This document shows, piece after piece, positions 13,350-24,309 of a DNA stretch of 64,000 nucleotides. Source of the DNA: Corylus avellana (Eukaryota; Streptophyta; Magnoliopsida; Fagales; Betulaceae); assembly GCF_901000735.1 (NCBI RefSeq), contig NC_081548.1, forward strand, positions 25,407,591 through 25,471,590, read 5' to 3'. Below the pieces are notes generated by a model. The model was not told where the DNA came from. It saw nothing but the letters and a program-made list of their open reading frames with translations, and did not search any database. Position 1 is the first letter of the stretch. Each line of letters starts with the position of its first letter. The position numbers were made by a program, and so were the translations under genes.

Positions 13350-15945
13350 TCAATCCAAGAGCCCCGCCTCGCGATAACTTTCGACGGAATCAATGAGAGT
13401 TTCCTTCAATGGCCGGTAGCTCCAACCTAACCTTTGCAATTTCTCTGAACTCAACCTGCCACCTTCTTCCTGCACTTCAATAAAGCTGCCAATGCAACCA
13501 GTATATATGCAGAACCATGACCAAATATGTTAGATACAGGATTAGAGAAAGAAAAGTTAACTAGGGATTATAGTTAGTTCCTTGTTTTCCCATTAACATG
13601 ACCACATTGATCAATCAATAGATACCAAGTTGAAAACATCCCCTTATTAGAGAGAAGCTTACTTCTTAGGATAGTTATAGTGGGGGTATATACTCTTCAG
13701 CATGTCCACCAGACCCTTTGCAGTGGTAGTGTGTGCTGTGCATATGTATCTTCCTTCAGCCTCAGGCTTCTCATATACCAGGATTAGTGCCTCAGCTACA
13801 TCACGCACGTCAACGATTGGCCGAACCTTGTTTTCCACTGATTCAAGCCCTTCTGCGTGAAAGCGTTGACAAGATAGTAAAATTTAGAGAATTATAGCCC
13901 CTTCCTTGCAACTTAACAGAAACTGCGTTTAGGAAACTCTCTCATACATTAATCATTAGCAACTGCAACCTAACAAAAAGGTCCCACTACAGCCAATTGC
14001 TGCAAAACTAAGGCACAGTGAGAGTGCTGTGGTGCAAAAAAATAAAGCATTATGGACCTAATCCTAAATTGTGTATATGATTTTTCAAAGCATGAAACTT
14101 TAACTCGAGATGCTAATAGTGATCCTCATTGGCACACACAGAGAGTGAGAAACACATTAACATTGTGACAAAAAATAACAATTAATAAACATAACATTTA
14201 AAAAAATTGGAATCAAACAATACAGGTATATATGTCACAGGTAAGTACCTTTCAGAAGTCTAATGAGAACTAAGCTACTTGCATTCACTGTAGGCTGCAG
14301 AATTGGCCCCAAAACAACTGTAGGACATACAGTTACTACATCAAGCCCGTTTCTTTTTGCGAACTCCAGTGCCTGACTTTCTGCTTCGGTTTTAGAAAGA
14401 CAATACCAGTTCTTGTAGAAAGACATCATTATGCATTCAGAAAGATTTGGACAATTGTTATGCAACTGATATCAATAAAAATGTATTGGAACAAAGCAGT
14501 GTATAAAATAGAGCTTGCAGCTAAACAAAATTGCATGTTCTGATTGGTTACCTGAGTAGTTCTACAGTATTCCTTATCCGACCAGCTTGTTTCATCCATC
14601 ACTTGATCCTTGGGCCACGATGGATTCATGAACACAGCAGCCACAGCGGACACAACAACAACTCGCTTAACTTTTGCTTCAAGACTTGCTTTAAGCACGT
14701 TAAGTGTGCCCTTTACAGCAGGTTCAATCAATTCTACCTTCACAAAAGATATATGGAAATAGCTTAGGAATGTAATGTCAGAATGACTACATTGCATTGC
14801 ATGTTCAATTGTAATATCATTAAGTAATTGGCCCCAAGGGGGACGGACTCTTGATAGATTTTATACCAATTAATGCAAAAAAGTATTGACATAGGGTGAA
14901 AAAGAAAAATCACAGTTAGGTATTCTTGCCTCAGGATTTGGTACAGTAGTTGAAGGAACTGGACTAGCAACGTGGAATACTCCTATGCACCCTTCAACTG
15001 CCGAACGTATAGAGTTGTAATCCAATAAGTCTGCCTTAAACAGTCTCAGGTTTTCCGATGCATTCTCAAACTTACTCAAATGAGCATACTTTGCATCTCC
15101 TGCACAGAATCTCCAAGGAGTTCATCTTAAAGAGCCTTAATCAAACAATCAATTAGGTGCAAATCAAGCATACTTATCCTAGATAGGGAGAAATCTAAAA
15201 TTTTTGCTAGATATGAATTTGTTCTAAATAGGAATGTAGTAAATGACATTCTAGATCACACCACGTAAATTCTTACTTAATTGGGTTTCGAATGGTTCTT
15301 GAAAGTGCATCCATTCCATTTGGACAACTAGTAACTTCACGTGGTACCATAGCAGAACTCATGAATTAATCCAACCCGACTTTACAAGAGTTTTAAAGTA
15401 TTGATTAAATTATTAGATTCCCAACTTCCTATAAGTTTAAGCTTTCAGACAACTGGTGTTTCATTTTGCACTAATAGAATAGGTGGTTGAAGTCTATTCA
15501 AATTGCAAATGAGTAAAAGACATGCCTTCTTTGTCACATCGCTCTTCACACATATGTAGGAAAGCATACGCCCACACAGTCTACAATTTGTGAAGCCCAA
15601 AAACTCAAACAACAAATCAGCAATCAACGTCCAAACAGATTATTCACCGGAAATTAAGATTTAACCCAACAAAGTTAAACGGTGTATAGTACACAATTTT
15701 CATCGCAAGATTGATGAAATAGAGAATCTTTAAATGTCAACGCGTAAAAAGAAAGCATCAAACACACAGCATAGTGCTAGAATGGAAGACGAGAAAGAAA
15801 GAAACAAAGAGAATTTATGGTGACTACCGGGTTGTCTAGCGGTTGCGTGGACAGAGTAGTTCTTAGAGAGGAGAAGCTTGATGAGCCACGAGGCGACAAA
15901 TCCTCCGGCACCGCTCACACACACGCTTCCCTTCTGAGCCGCCAT
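13350..15945 (-). CDS. Cinnamoyl-CoA reductase-like protein, tandem copy A
   Basis: Six exons: 15945-15828, 15099-14930, 14737-14552, 14411-14249, 13852-13663 and 13485-13350. They total 963 nt (320 aa) with no break. It is an extended SDR: the N-terminal NAD(P)-binding glycine motif is [10 protein letters not shown] (residues 12-21), and the Tyr-Lys pair is in [11 protein letters not shown] (Tyr161, Lys165). Bona fide CCRs read NWYCYGK here, so this is CCR-like (CRL1/2-type) and its substrate is unknown. Unlike copy B, the catalytic serine position (127) is Ala: the segment reads [11 protein letters not shown], codon GCT. The conserved VTGAGG is VSGAGG. Intron 2 uses a GC donor (GAG|GCAAGA). 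Exon 4 is started at AAC (acceptor CAAG); an in-frame alternative starting LHNNCPN is possible. Copy A may have reduced or changed activity. Confidence 0.93.
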
Positions 15946-16173
15946 TTCCGGAAAGTTTCCAACTCTCGCTCGGTTAGCCCACTAATCCACACTCTTCTTT
16001 CTTTCTCGCGTATTATAAGAAAGGTTTTTATTTTCAAACTGAGTTGGAAGCTTCCCTTCTGAGCCGCCATTTCGGGAAATTTTTCCAACTCTCGCTCGGT
16101 TAGCCCACTATTCCACTCTTCTTTCTTTCTCGCGTATTATAAGAAAGGTTTTTATTTTCAAACTGAGTTGGAA
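15925..16173 (-). repeat. 125-bp tandem duplication of CRL-A core promoter and start codon
   Basis: Unit 1 (15925-16049) and unit 2 (16050-16173) are nearly identical, with a few substitutions and small indels. Each holds, on the minus strand, a TATA-like TTATAATA (plus-strand 16011-16018 and 16135-16142), a CT-rich stretch, and an ATG followed by the codons for MAAQKGS. The true start is 15945; the duplicated ATG is at 16070. Copy B has only one such unit (near 22085-22210), so the duplication happened after, or independently of, the gene duplication. Confidence 0.9.
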
Positions 16174-16254
16174 GCATTTTGATTCTCACACGTAGTTAGT
16201 ATAACATATTTGTTAATCTGGGCCGTCCATTACAACCAACGGCTTAAAATATGC

Positions 16255-16260
16255 CACGTG
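16255..16260. promoter_or_regulatory. G-box CACGTG between CRL-A and the divergent transcript candidate
   Basis: A perfect palindromic CACGTG lies about 310 bp upstream of the CRL-A start and about 80 bp before the presumed divergent first exon. G-boxes bind bZIP and bHLH factors. Function here is inferred. Confidence 0.35.
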
Positions 16261-16329
16261 TAAAGCAATATGAAATTCAAAATTTATATGCCCATTGTTT
16301 TGTGTGTCTTTCAAAGCAATTTGTCCCTT

Positions 16330-17700
16330 CTCTCACTCCCTCCGTCCCTTCTCTCCCTCCTTCCCTCCCTCTCCAGAAAATCGTTTGCGGATTGAAGCAC
16401 AGTGGCTTGGCCACTGTCGGTGTGCGGAGGAAAGCGATTGGGGTGGGAGACCTTGGCCCAACTCTGGCCCTTGTACGTGTTTCTTGGTGTCCAAACAGGA
16501 ATCAGTTGGGTAAGTGTTTAATTTTTCCAGCCTTGGGTATTTCTTCTCTCCCCCGCTCTCGCTCATTTTTTGTTTTAAATCTCACTCTCTGTGCTCATTT
16601 TCTGTTTTTCTTTAGCTTATCTTGTTAAATTTTCAAGGTTTTTGAGTGTTCCTTTAACCGAATGAGTGAAGTTTGAAATTTTGGGCATTTTTTCTATTTA
16701 ACCAAATGGGGGAAGAGAAGAGTCTTGCTAATGTTTGAACTGGTTTTCTTTGGTTGTTTCTGGAATGAGAATTTTTCAGAAACACTTGAATATCTGCATT
16801 TGAGTATTTGAATTTCTGAAACCGCATCTGTACTATTCACCATATCTGCAATATCGGGCAACATTTTGAATTCAAGCTTATCAGACCAACCCTTGAGAAA
16901 TTCTAAGATATTATCATATTCTTTTAAATTTATTCTAATAGCAGGATTTTTCTCGCATATATGGTACAATTTTTGTCCTGTAAACCCCCCAATAAATTTA
17001 GAAACACTTTTTCATATGACAATTGTTTTGCGATTTCTTTTTGAAATTGACGCAAATTAGGGTGACTTTTTGGACTTTAATTTCTTGCTGATTTTCGATC
17101 AAGAAATGAGTTTTATTTTGTGTTGATTTGGCCGACGGAAAATGAGGTTTGATGGTTCGGTTGGCATAATTCTTACAAAATAGTTTTCAAATATACTGTT
17201 TATGTCATGGTCCTCGCTCTGTTCTATGCTCCAGTTACTTAGGTCTTGCCTTTGAAAGTCTGTAATAGTACCTATTTGTTGCAGGAATTTATACTACCCC
17301 GATGACACTTGAATGGGCAACAACAAAGCTATACTTCAGAATCCTGGAATCATGTCAGACGATCAACAAGAGATCAAGATAAAAAAATTTGATACTGATA
17401 GAGGCTTCAATACTCACCGGCGATTGTGGAGACCTTTTCCTTGTATAACTTAAGCAAATATGAAGATTTGCAGTTATGTGGTCCTAAAACACATGAAAAC
17501 CATAAGTCCTTTGTAACCTAAAGGATTTTAGGCTTGGAGCTTGGTATAACTCTTTTGTTCCCTAAAGGATTTTAAGCTTGGAGCTTGGTGTTGGGGGAGT
17601 TTTTGAGTTTCATTTTGCCCAATCTGGTTGGCGTAATTTATGTCGGTGTTGGGTGTTGTACCATGTCCATGTACAAGAATCAATTGATGTTATTTTCATG
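16330..17700 (+). ncRNA. Possible spliced non-coding transcript, head-to-head with CRL-A
   Basis: A CT-rich leader from about 16320 is followed by a GC-richer first exon. A strong donor TTGG|GTAAGT sits at 16510, and a strong acceptor TTTGTTGCAG ends at 17284, giving a 775-bp intron. Downstream sequence to about 17700 ends in AATAAT-like signals. No long ORF crosses the junction, so a long non-coding RNA or a decayed gene fits better than a protein gene. A 44-bp unit is tandemly repeated at 17517-17589. Copy B has no counterpart. The whole call rests on splice-site quality. Confidence 0.3.
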
Positions 17701-18650
17701 TATAATAATTGAATTATTCTGAAATAATACTTCTAAGTGCTCTATTTCTTTTCTATGCATATGGAAAGTGCACTCAAGACCAAGGTTGACACATGAAAGT
17801 ATTTTAATAGGCAAGATTATCTCAGAAATGCAGTGATCCCTTAATAGAGTTACAAAAACAGCATATTTCCTTAATAGATTACATTCTTTTCATCGAATCA
17901 CAATATTTAACATCACAAAGAATACATGGGATTTTTTTGTTGAGCATTCTCAATACAGCAAAAAAACATTTTCATAGATTAAGTTACTACAAAACTTTGG
18001 ATCAAGTTTTGACCTTTATTCCACTACAAATTTTATTTATCATTAAGTTATTACACATGAATTTGTTGCCTTCTCTCTTCTCTTTTGGAAGTTTGGAGGT
18101 AATCCACAAATTCTAACGTTTCACCACTGCCTATCTTCAAACAACTTCAGGACCGAACCAATCTACAACAAAGGCAATGGGTTGATAATTATTTCATATG
18201 CATTAGAAAACAGTTAATTTCACATCAATTGTTTTCTAATCAACAAGCTTAAATCAACAAGAAAGAAACTAGTCATAGAACAAACTATAAATTGAGACAA
18301 CTTTTATGCATAAGGTAATTGCTTATAATTAAGTTATATGTTAAGTAAACAGTGTTTGGAGGCTAGATAGATATTAACCGTTAAAAAAAAAATTTGAAGG
18401 CATGAGGTGGCGCCTTCAAATTTTTTTTTTTTTTTTTAGATTTAATTTTTTAAAATTAAATTAATAAAAAATTAATATTTTAATAAGATAAAATGGTGAG
18501 TTTTGAGTGGACTAACGGTAATTAACAAAAATTGACAGTAGAGAGTTTTTTTGTAGTTTCGAGTTATCCAGGGACTAAATTTTCAAAAAAAAATACCCAG
18601 GGAGTTTTTTAAAAAAACGTGTCGACTTAAGGGTTTTGCATATGATTTTC
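17700..18650. other. AT-rich spacer with a long hairpin
   Basis: No gene is visible. Near 18380-18440 an A-run plus TTTGAAGGC is followed, after a short loop, by its reverse complement GCCTTCAAA plus a T-run. This is an inverted repeat of about 18-20 bp per arm, probably part of a small non-autonomous element. Confidence 0.55.
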
Positions 18651-18651
18651 C

Positions 18652-18949
18652 TAGCTAAAATAACAATTTTTGGCTTAATATACAATTTAAATCTCGTATT
18701 TAATGTACTACGTAATATAATTCAATAATAAAAAAAGTCTTTTAGTTTTCCCATGATGTCTTTTGGTATATTTTTTATAACGGATGGATTTATTAAATAA
18801 TAATTTAATGTATGAGAAAATTAAAGAAACTTTTACTTATGAATATCTTGGTTGGTGGAGTCAATTTGGCACACTAAATAATAATGGGATAATAATGGGG
18901 TTATTGGTCCATCCCTTTACTCATACACAAAAGTCTATGAGGTCATAAA
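18652..18949 (+). repeat. 300-bp direct repeat, copy 1 of a duplicated CRL flank
   Basis: This segment is nearly identical to 24024-24309. Both start TAGCTAAAATAACAAT and end TCTATGAGGTCATAAA, and differ by a few substitutions and short indels. One copy lies downstream (plus-strand sense) of each CRL gene, so it is best read as part of the duplicated unit. Confidence 0.85.
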
Positions 18950-18999
18950 ACTACCGCATTGGGCCAAAAAATAATAATAATTTTTTAAGAGAAAAATTA

Positions 19000-19215
19000 A
19001 AATATTAAAAAACTAAAACTATTAAAAAATAAAAAAGAGGAAGAAAAAAATACTAAAAGCCACCCATGGCCTGTTTGGGGGTGGACAAACCACCCCCTGA
19101 CCAAGGGGGTTGTCCAGCAACCATCAAAAGGCCAAAAAAAACAAAAAAAGTTCGGGTTTTGGGGTGGCCGAACCACCTCCAAGGACTTGGAGATGATCGA
19201 AACCACCCGATGTCC
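19000..19215. mobile_element. Relic of the CCACC/GGTGG-rich TIR element
   Basis: The segment matches the left part of the 27358-28027 element: an AAAATATTAAAAAACTAAAA-type stretch, then GTTTGGGGGTGGAC, AACCACCCC and AAAGGCCAAAAAA. Only this internal part is present; neither end has the terminal repeat. It lies directly before the left edge of the copy B duplication. Confidence 0.6.
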
Positions 19216-19509
19216 TTGCCCAAACATATATATATTATAACAATATTGATTATTTTTTAATTAGATTCACAACAGTGAGACAAAAAATTGATATGATAGA
19301 ACCAATAAAACAGTGATACATATAATCTACAAGTGATTACATTTAAACATTTAAACAGTCATATGCCATGACATACAGAGGAGCACAACTCAAAACTCAA
19401 GCATACATCGAGTTTACAAGAGAGATTCAAATTGTTTGAACCATTTATTAAGCCAAATTGTCCTCATTACAAAACTTACACTTACTTGGGAAGGCAAAAC
19501 CACCTCTTT

Positions 19510-22102
19510 TCAATCCAAGAGCCCCGCCTCGCGATAACTTTCGACGGAATCAATGAGAGTTTCCTTCAATGGCCGGTAGCTCCAACCTAACCTTTGCAAT
19601 TTCTCTGAACTCAACCTGCCGCCTTCTTCCTGCACTTCAATAAAGCTGCCAATGCAACCAGTATATGTGCAGAACCATGACCAAATATGTTAGATACAGG
19701 ACTAGAGAAAGAAAAGTTAACTAGGGATTTTAGTTAGTTCCTTGTTTTCCCATTAACATGACCACATTGATCAATCAATAGATACCCAGTTGAAAACATC
19801 CCCTTATTAAAGAGAAGCTTACTTCTTAGGATAGTTATAGTGGGGGTATATACTCTTCAGCATGTCCACCAGACCCTTTGCAGTGGTAGTGTGTGCTGTG
19901 CATATGTATCTTCCTTCAGCCTCAGGCTTCTCATATACCAGGATTAGTGCCTCAGCTACATCACGCACGTCAATGATTGTCCGAACCTTGTTTTCCACTG
20001 ATTCAAGCCCTTCTGCGTGAAAGCGTTGACAAGATAGTAAAATTTAGAGAATTATAGCCCCTTCCTTGCAACTTAACAGAAATTGCTTTAGGAAACTCTC
20101 TCATACATTAATCATTAGCAACTGCAACCTAACAAAAAGGTCCCACTACAGCCAATTGCTGCAAAACTAAGGCACAGTGAGAGTGCCGTGGTGCAAAAAA
20201 ATAAAGCATTCTGGACCTAATCCTAAATTGTGTATATGATTTCTCAAAGCATGAAACTTTAACTCGAGATGCTAATAGTGATCCTCATTGGCACACAGAG
20301 AGTGAGAAACACATTAACATTGTGACCAAAAATAACAATTAATAAACATAACATTTAAAAAAATTGGAATCAAACAATACAGGTATATATGTCACAGGTA
20401 AGTACCTTTCAGAAGTCTAATGAGAACTAAGCTACTTGCATTCACTGTAGGCTGCAGAATTGGCCCCAAAACAAGTGTAGGACATACAGTTACTACATCA
20501 AGCCCGTTTCTTTTTGCGAACTCCAGTGCCTGACTTTCTGCTTCTGTTTTAGAAAGACAATACCAGTTCTGGTAGAAAGACATAATTATGCATTCAGAAA
20601 GATTTGGACAATTGTTATGCAACTGATATCAATAAAAATGTATTGGAACAAGGCAGTGTATAAAATAGAGCTAGCAGCTAGACAAAATTGCATGCTCTGA
20701 TTGGTTACCTGAATAGTTCTACAGTATTCCTTATCAGACCAGCTTGTTTCATCCATCACTTGATCCTTGGGCCACGATGGATTCATGAACACAGCAGCCA
20801 CAGAGGACACAACAACAACTCGCTTAACTTTTGCTTCAAGACTTGCTTTAAGCACATTAAGTGTGCCCTTTACAGCAGGTTCAATCAATTCTACCTTCAC
20901 AAAAGATATATGAAAATAGCTTAGGAATGTAATATCAGAAGACTACATTGCATTGCATGTTCAATTCTAATATCATTAAGTAATTGGCCCCAAGGGAACA
21001 GACTCTCGATAGATTTTATACCAATTAATGCAAAAAAAGAAAAAAAAAAATGTATTGACATAGGGTGAAAAAGAAAAATCACAGTTAGGTATTATTGCCT
21101 CAGGATTTGGTACAGTAGTTGAAGGAACTGGACTAGCAACGTGGAATACTCCTATGCACCCTTCAACTGCTGCATGTATAGAGCTGTAATCCAATAAGTC
21201 TGCCTTAAACAGTCTCAGGTTTTCCGATGCATTCTCAAACGTACTCAAATGAGCATACTTTGCATCTCCTGCATAGAATCTCCAAGGAGTTCATCTTAAA
21301 GAGCTTTCAAACAATCAATTAGGTGCAAATCAAGCATACTTATCCTAGATGGGGAGAAATTTTAAATTTTTGCTAGATATGAATTTGTTCTAAATAGGAA
21401 TGTAGTAAATGACATTCAAGATCACTCCACGTAAATTCTTACTTAATTGGGTTTTGAATGGTTCTTGAAAGTGGACAATTACTAGTAACTTCACGTGGTA
21501 CCATAGCAGAACTCATGAATTAATCCAACCCGACTTTACAAGAGTTTTAATTAAAGTATTGATTAAATTATTAGATTCCCAATTTCCTATAAGTTTAAGC
21601 TTTCAGACAACTGGTGCTTCATTTTGCACTAATAGAATAGGTGGTTGAAGTCTATTCAAATTGCAAATGAGTAAAAGACATTCATTCTTTGTCACATACA
21701 TCGCTCTTCACACATATATAGAAAAGCATACGCCCACACAGTCTGCAATTTGTGAAGCCCAAAAACTCAAACAACAAATCAACAATCAACGCCCACACAG
21801 ATTATTCACCGGAAATTAAGATTAAACCCAACAAAGTTAAACGGTGTATAGTACACAATTTTCATCGCAAGATTGATGAAATAGAGAATCTTTAAAATGT
21901 CAACGCGTAAAAAGAAAGCATCAAACACACAACATAGAGCTATAATGAAAGAAGAGAAAGAAACAAAGAGAAGGTGTACTATACCGGGTTGTCTAGCGGT
22001 TGCGTGGACAGAATAGTTTTTAGAGAGGAGAAGCTTGATGAGACACGAGGCGACAAATCCTCCAGCACCGGTCACACACACGCTTCCCTTCTGAGCAGCC
22101 AT
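19510..22102 (-). CDS. Cinnamoyl-CoA reductase-like protein, tandem copy B
   Basis: Six exons: 22102-21985, 21268-21099, 20894-20709, 20568-20406, 20012-19823 and 19645-19510. They have the same lengths as copy A (118, 170, 186, 163, 190, 136 nt) and give 320 aa. The glycine motif is the standard [10 protein letters not shown] (residues 11-20). The catalytic Ser127 ([11 protein letters not shown]), Tyr161 and Lys165 (NWYCLSK) are all present, so this copy looks catalytically competent as an NADPH-dependent reductase of the CRL type; the physiological substrate is unknown. The GC donor of intron 2 is kept but weaker (GAG|GCAATA). The acceptor of exon 4 is a standard CAG. Exonic identity to copy A is very high and introns also align, so the duplication is recent. 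The tandem CRL arrangement next to SWI3B resembles CRL1/CRL2 in Arabidopsis. Confidence 0.94.
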
Positions 22103-22255
22103 TTCCGGAAAGTTTCCAACTCTCGCTCGGTGAGCCCACTATTCCACACTCTTCTTTCTTTCTCGCGTATTATAAGAAAGTTTTTTATTTTCAGACTGAG
22201 TTGGAAGCATTTTGCTTCTCACGCGTGGTTAGTATAACATATGTGTCCAGTACTC

Positions 22256-22286
22256 CCCTAGGCAAGTGTCCAGCACTTGCCTAGGG
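22256..22286. repeat. Perfect 13-bp inverted repeat at the edge of copy B
   Basis: CCCTAGGCAAGTG, a 5-nt loop TCCAG, then CACTTGCCTAGGG. It begins about 10 bp past the point (about 22245) where similarity between copies A and B stops. Confidence 0.85.
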
Positions 22287-22614
22287 ACCCCAGACCTTTG
22301 GAAGGCGAGTAGGCAACGGTGTAGCTACTAGCTAGTAATGTTAAAAGGTAAGAGGAGTTTTTTTTTTTTTTTTTAATAATAATTATTTCAAATTTAATAA
22401 TAATTTTAAAAGATACATTAATAAATAAATAAATAAACCTTTATCATCATTCTAATATTTGGAACCATCTTTTAAAGAACAAATCTTGGAATGGAAATCT
22501 TATAATTAAGCACTACATTCATCCCTCTTTTCCTATTTTATTAATGTAATACTTTCAATTAGTCATTTTTAATCAACCTTTGTTTCAAAAACCAACTCAA
22601 AGTTATGTCTGTTA

Positions 22615-22908
22615 GAGCATCTCCAGCAAATGTTCTAAAAGGCTGATAATAATTATACTTAATTATTATAGTCTTTTTTTTTTTAATGTCTACAACATAG
22701 TAGTATTTAAAAGTTTATTGTAGCATATTGTACACTTATTTTAGTCATTTATCTCTCCCCTTTTTCTCTCTCACTTTCCCTCTCCAGCTCTCGCTCTCTT
22801 ATAAACAAATAAAATAATATAAAAACAAAATTTAATAAAGGAGTGAGTTGAATAGATAATATGTTATAATTTGTATTTAAAAACAGAGCATATCCAACGG
22901 ATGCTCTA
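22615..22908. mobile_element. MITE with GAGCATCTCCAGCA-type end, copy 1
   Basis: The element starts GAGCATCTCCAGCAAATG and ends GAGCATATCCAACGGATGCTC, bracketing a CT-rich then A-rich core. This end sequence marks a common dicot MITE class. A related core lies at about 23660-23990. Confidence 0.55.
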
Positions 22909-22965
22909 AATGACCATTTATATTTATAGTTATGGGCTATTTTTCTCCTTCACACTTCAAAATGA

Positions 22966-23640
22966 AAAGTTTTCTTTATTTTTTATTTTTTTGAAAAATA
23001 TGGAACTTCTATGAATGAAATTTCACGAGTATAAAACTCTTACATCACTACGCATACAGTTCTAAAAAATCACAGCTAAAAGTTATAAATGTTATAAAGT
23101 CATAAAAATGACTTTCTTTTGCTAACCCATGTACAAATTACATTTAAAAAACAAATCTGCTTCGTACAAACTAGATATAGGACATGGGTAGCCCAAATAC
23201 AAAAATAAAAATAAAAAACAACTAGAAACTAAAAATCTAGCCGTGAAAGTTAAGTGCTCACATCGATCTACTCCATCCTCAACTCGAAGGCCACGACAAT
23301 AAATTCATCATCAACCCGAAGGTCAAAAAAAAAAAAAAACCTCACAAAAAACAGCGGAAGAGCACGGCATCGTAAACACCCCTTCGAAAGACACGCCTTG
23401 ACCGAAGAAGACAATCAGATTTAAGGTTGAAGAGACTATATATGAATTTAGATATAGATCTATAAACTAGATATAAAACAACCCGCCAGAAACAAAGACT
23501 GAAGGAGCTTACAGAGAAGACATTGAGCACTGCTACCGTGAAACGAGAGAAGGGAGATCTAGATCTAGATCTTTCCTCCTCTTTAAATTATTCTTAGTGT
23601 TGTCTAGAAGGAAAGAGAGATGAATTCTAGAAAGGCCGGG
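22966..23640 (-). mobile_element. 5'-truncated LINE-like fragment
   Basis: Read on the minus strand it ends with AGAGTTTTATACTCGTGAAA, then a TTCATAGAAGTTCCATATTT motif and an A-rich tail (plus-strand T-rich at 22966-22995). The same 3' end recurs at 26437-26550. Shared 3' ends with different lengths are typical of LINE or SINE copies. No ORF was identified in it. Confidence 0.5.
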
Positions 23641-23659
23641 CCCTCTCTCTAGATTACCA

Positions 23660-23990
23660 CTACTGTCAAGCCACTAAAATAAAAGGTTTTATTAAAATTT
23701 GATACAATGAATTTTTATGTTTAAAAGTTCATTGTACTATTGTAGCACCTTTTAAGGGTGTTTTTTTTTTTTTTTTTAATATTTTTTCTCTCTCATTTCT
23801 CTCTCTCTCTCCCTCAAAGTAAAGATAAAAAATAATAAAAACAATATATATATATATAAACAATATTTAAATAAAGTAAAGAGTTGAATAAATATGTATG
23901 TTGAAGATTGTGTATACAATATTAGTAGTTAAAAGATTAAAGTTTTATTTTGAATAGCTAAAATGATTATGATTGCTGAAGATGCTATAA
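23660..23990. mobile_element. MITE-like AT-rich element, relative of copy 1
   Basis: It shares with 22660-22900 the order: a phrase like AAAAGTTCATTGTACTATTG, a T-run, a CTCTCTC stretch, then AAATAAAG and GAGTTGAATA. It ends near GCTGAAGATGCTATAAAT. The boundaries are approximate. Confidence 0.4.
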
Positions 23991-24023
23991 ATCTAAAATA
24001 AATAAATAAATGTATATTTTGAA

Positions 24024-24309
24024 TAGCTAAAATAACAATCTTTTTGGCTTAATATACAATTTAAATCTCCTATTTAATGTACTACGTAATATAATTCAAT
24101 AATAAAAAAAGTCTTTTAGTTTTCCCATGATGTCTTTTGGTATATTTTTTTATAACGGATGGATTTATTAAATAATTTAATGTATGAGAAAATTAAAGAA
24201 ACTTTTACTTATGAATGTCTTGGTAGGTGGAGTCAATTTGGCACACTAAATAATAATAAGGTTATTGGTCCATCCCTTTACTCATACACAAAAGTCTATG
24301 AGGTCATAA
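24024..24309 (+). repeat. 300-bp direct repeat, copy 2 of a duplicated CRL flank
   Basis: Second copy of the 18652-18949 segment. Its offset (5.37 kb) is about 780 bp shorter than the CRL gene offset (6.15 kb), which fits unequal insertions between gene and flank after duplication. Confidence 0.85.
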
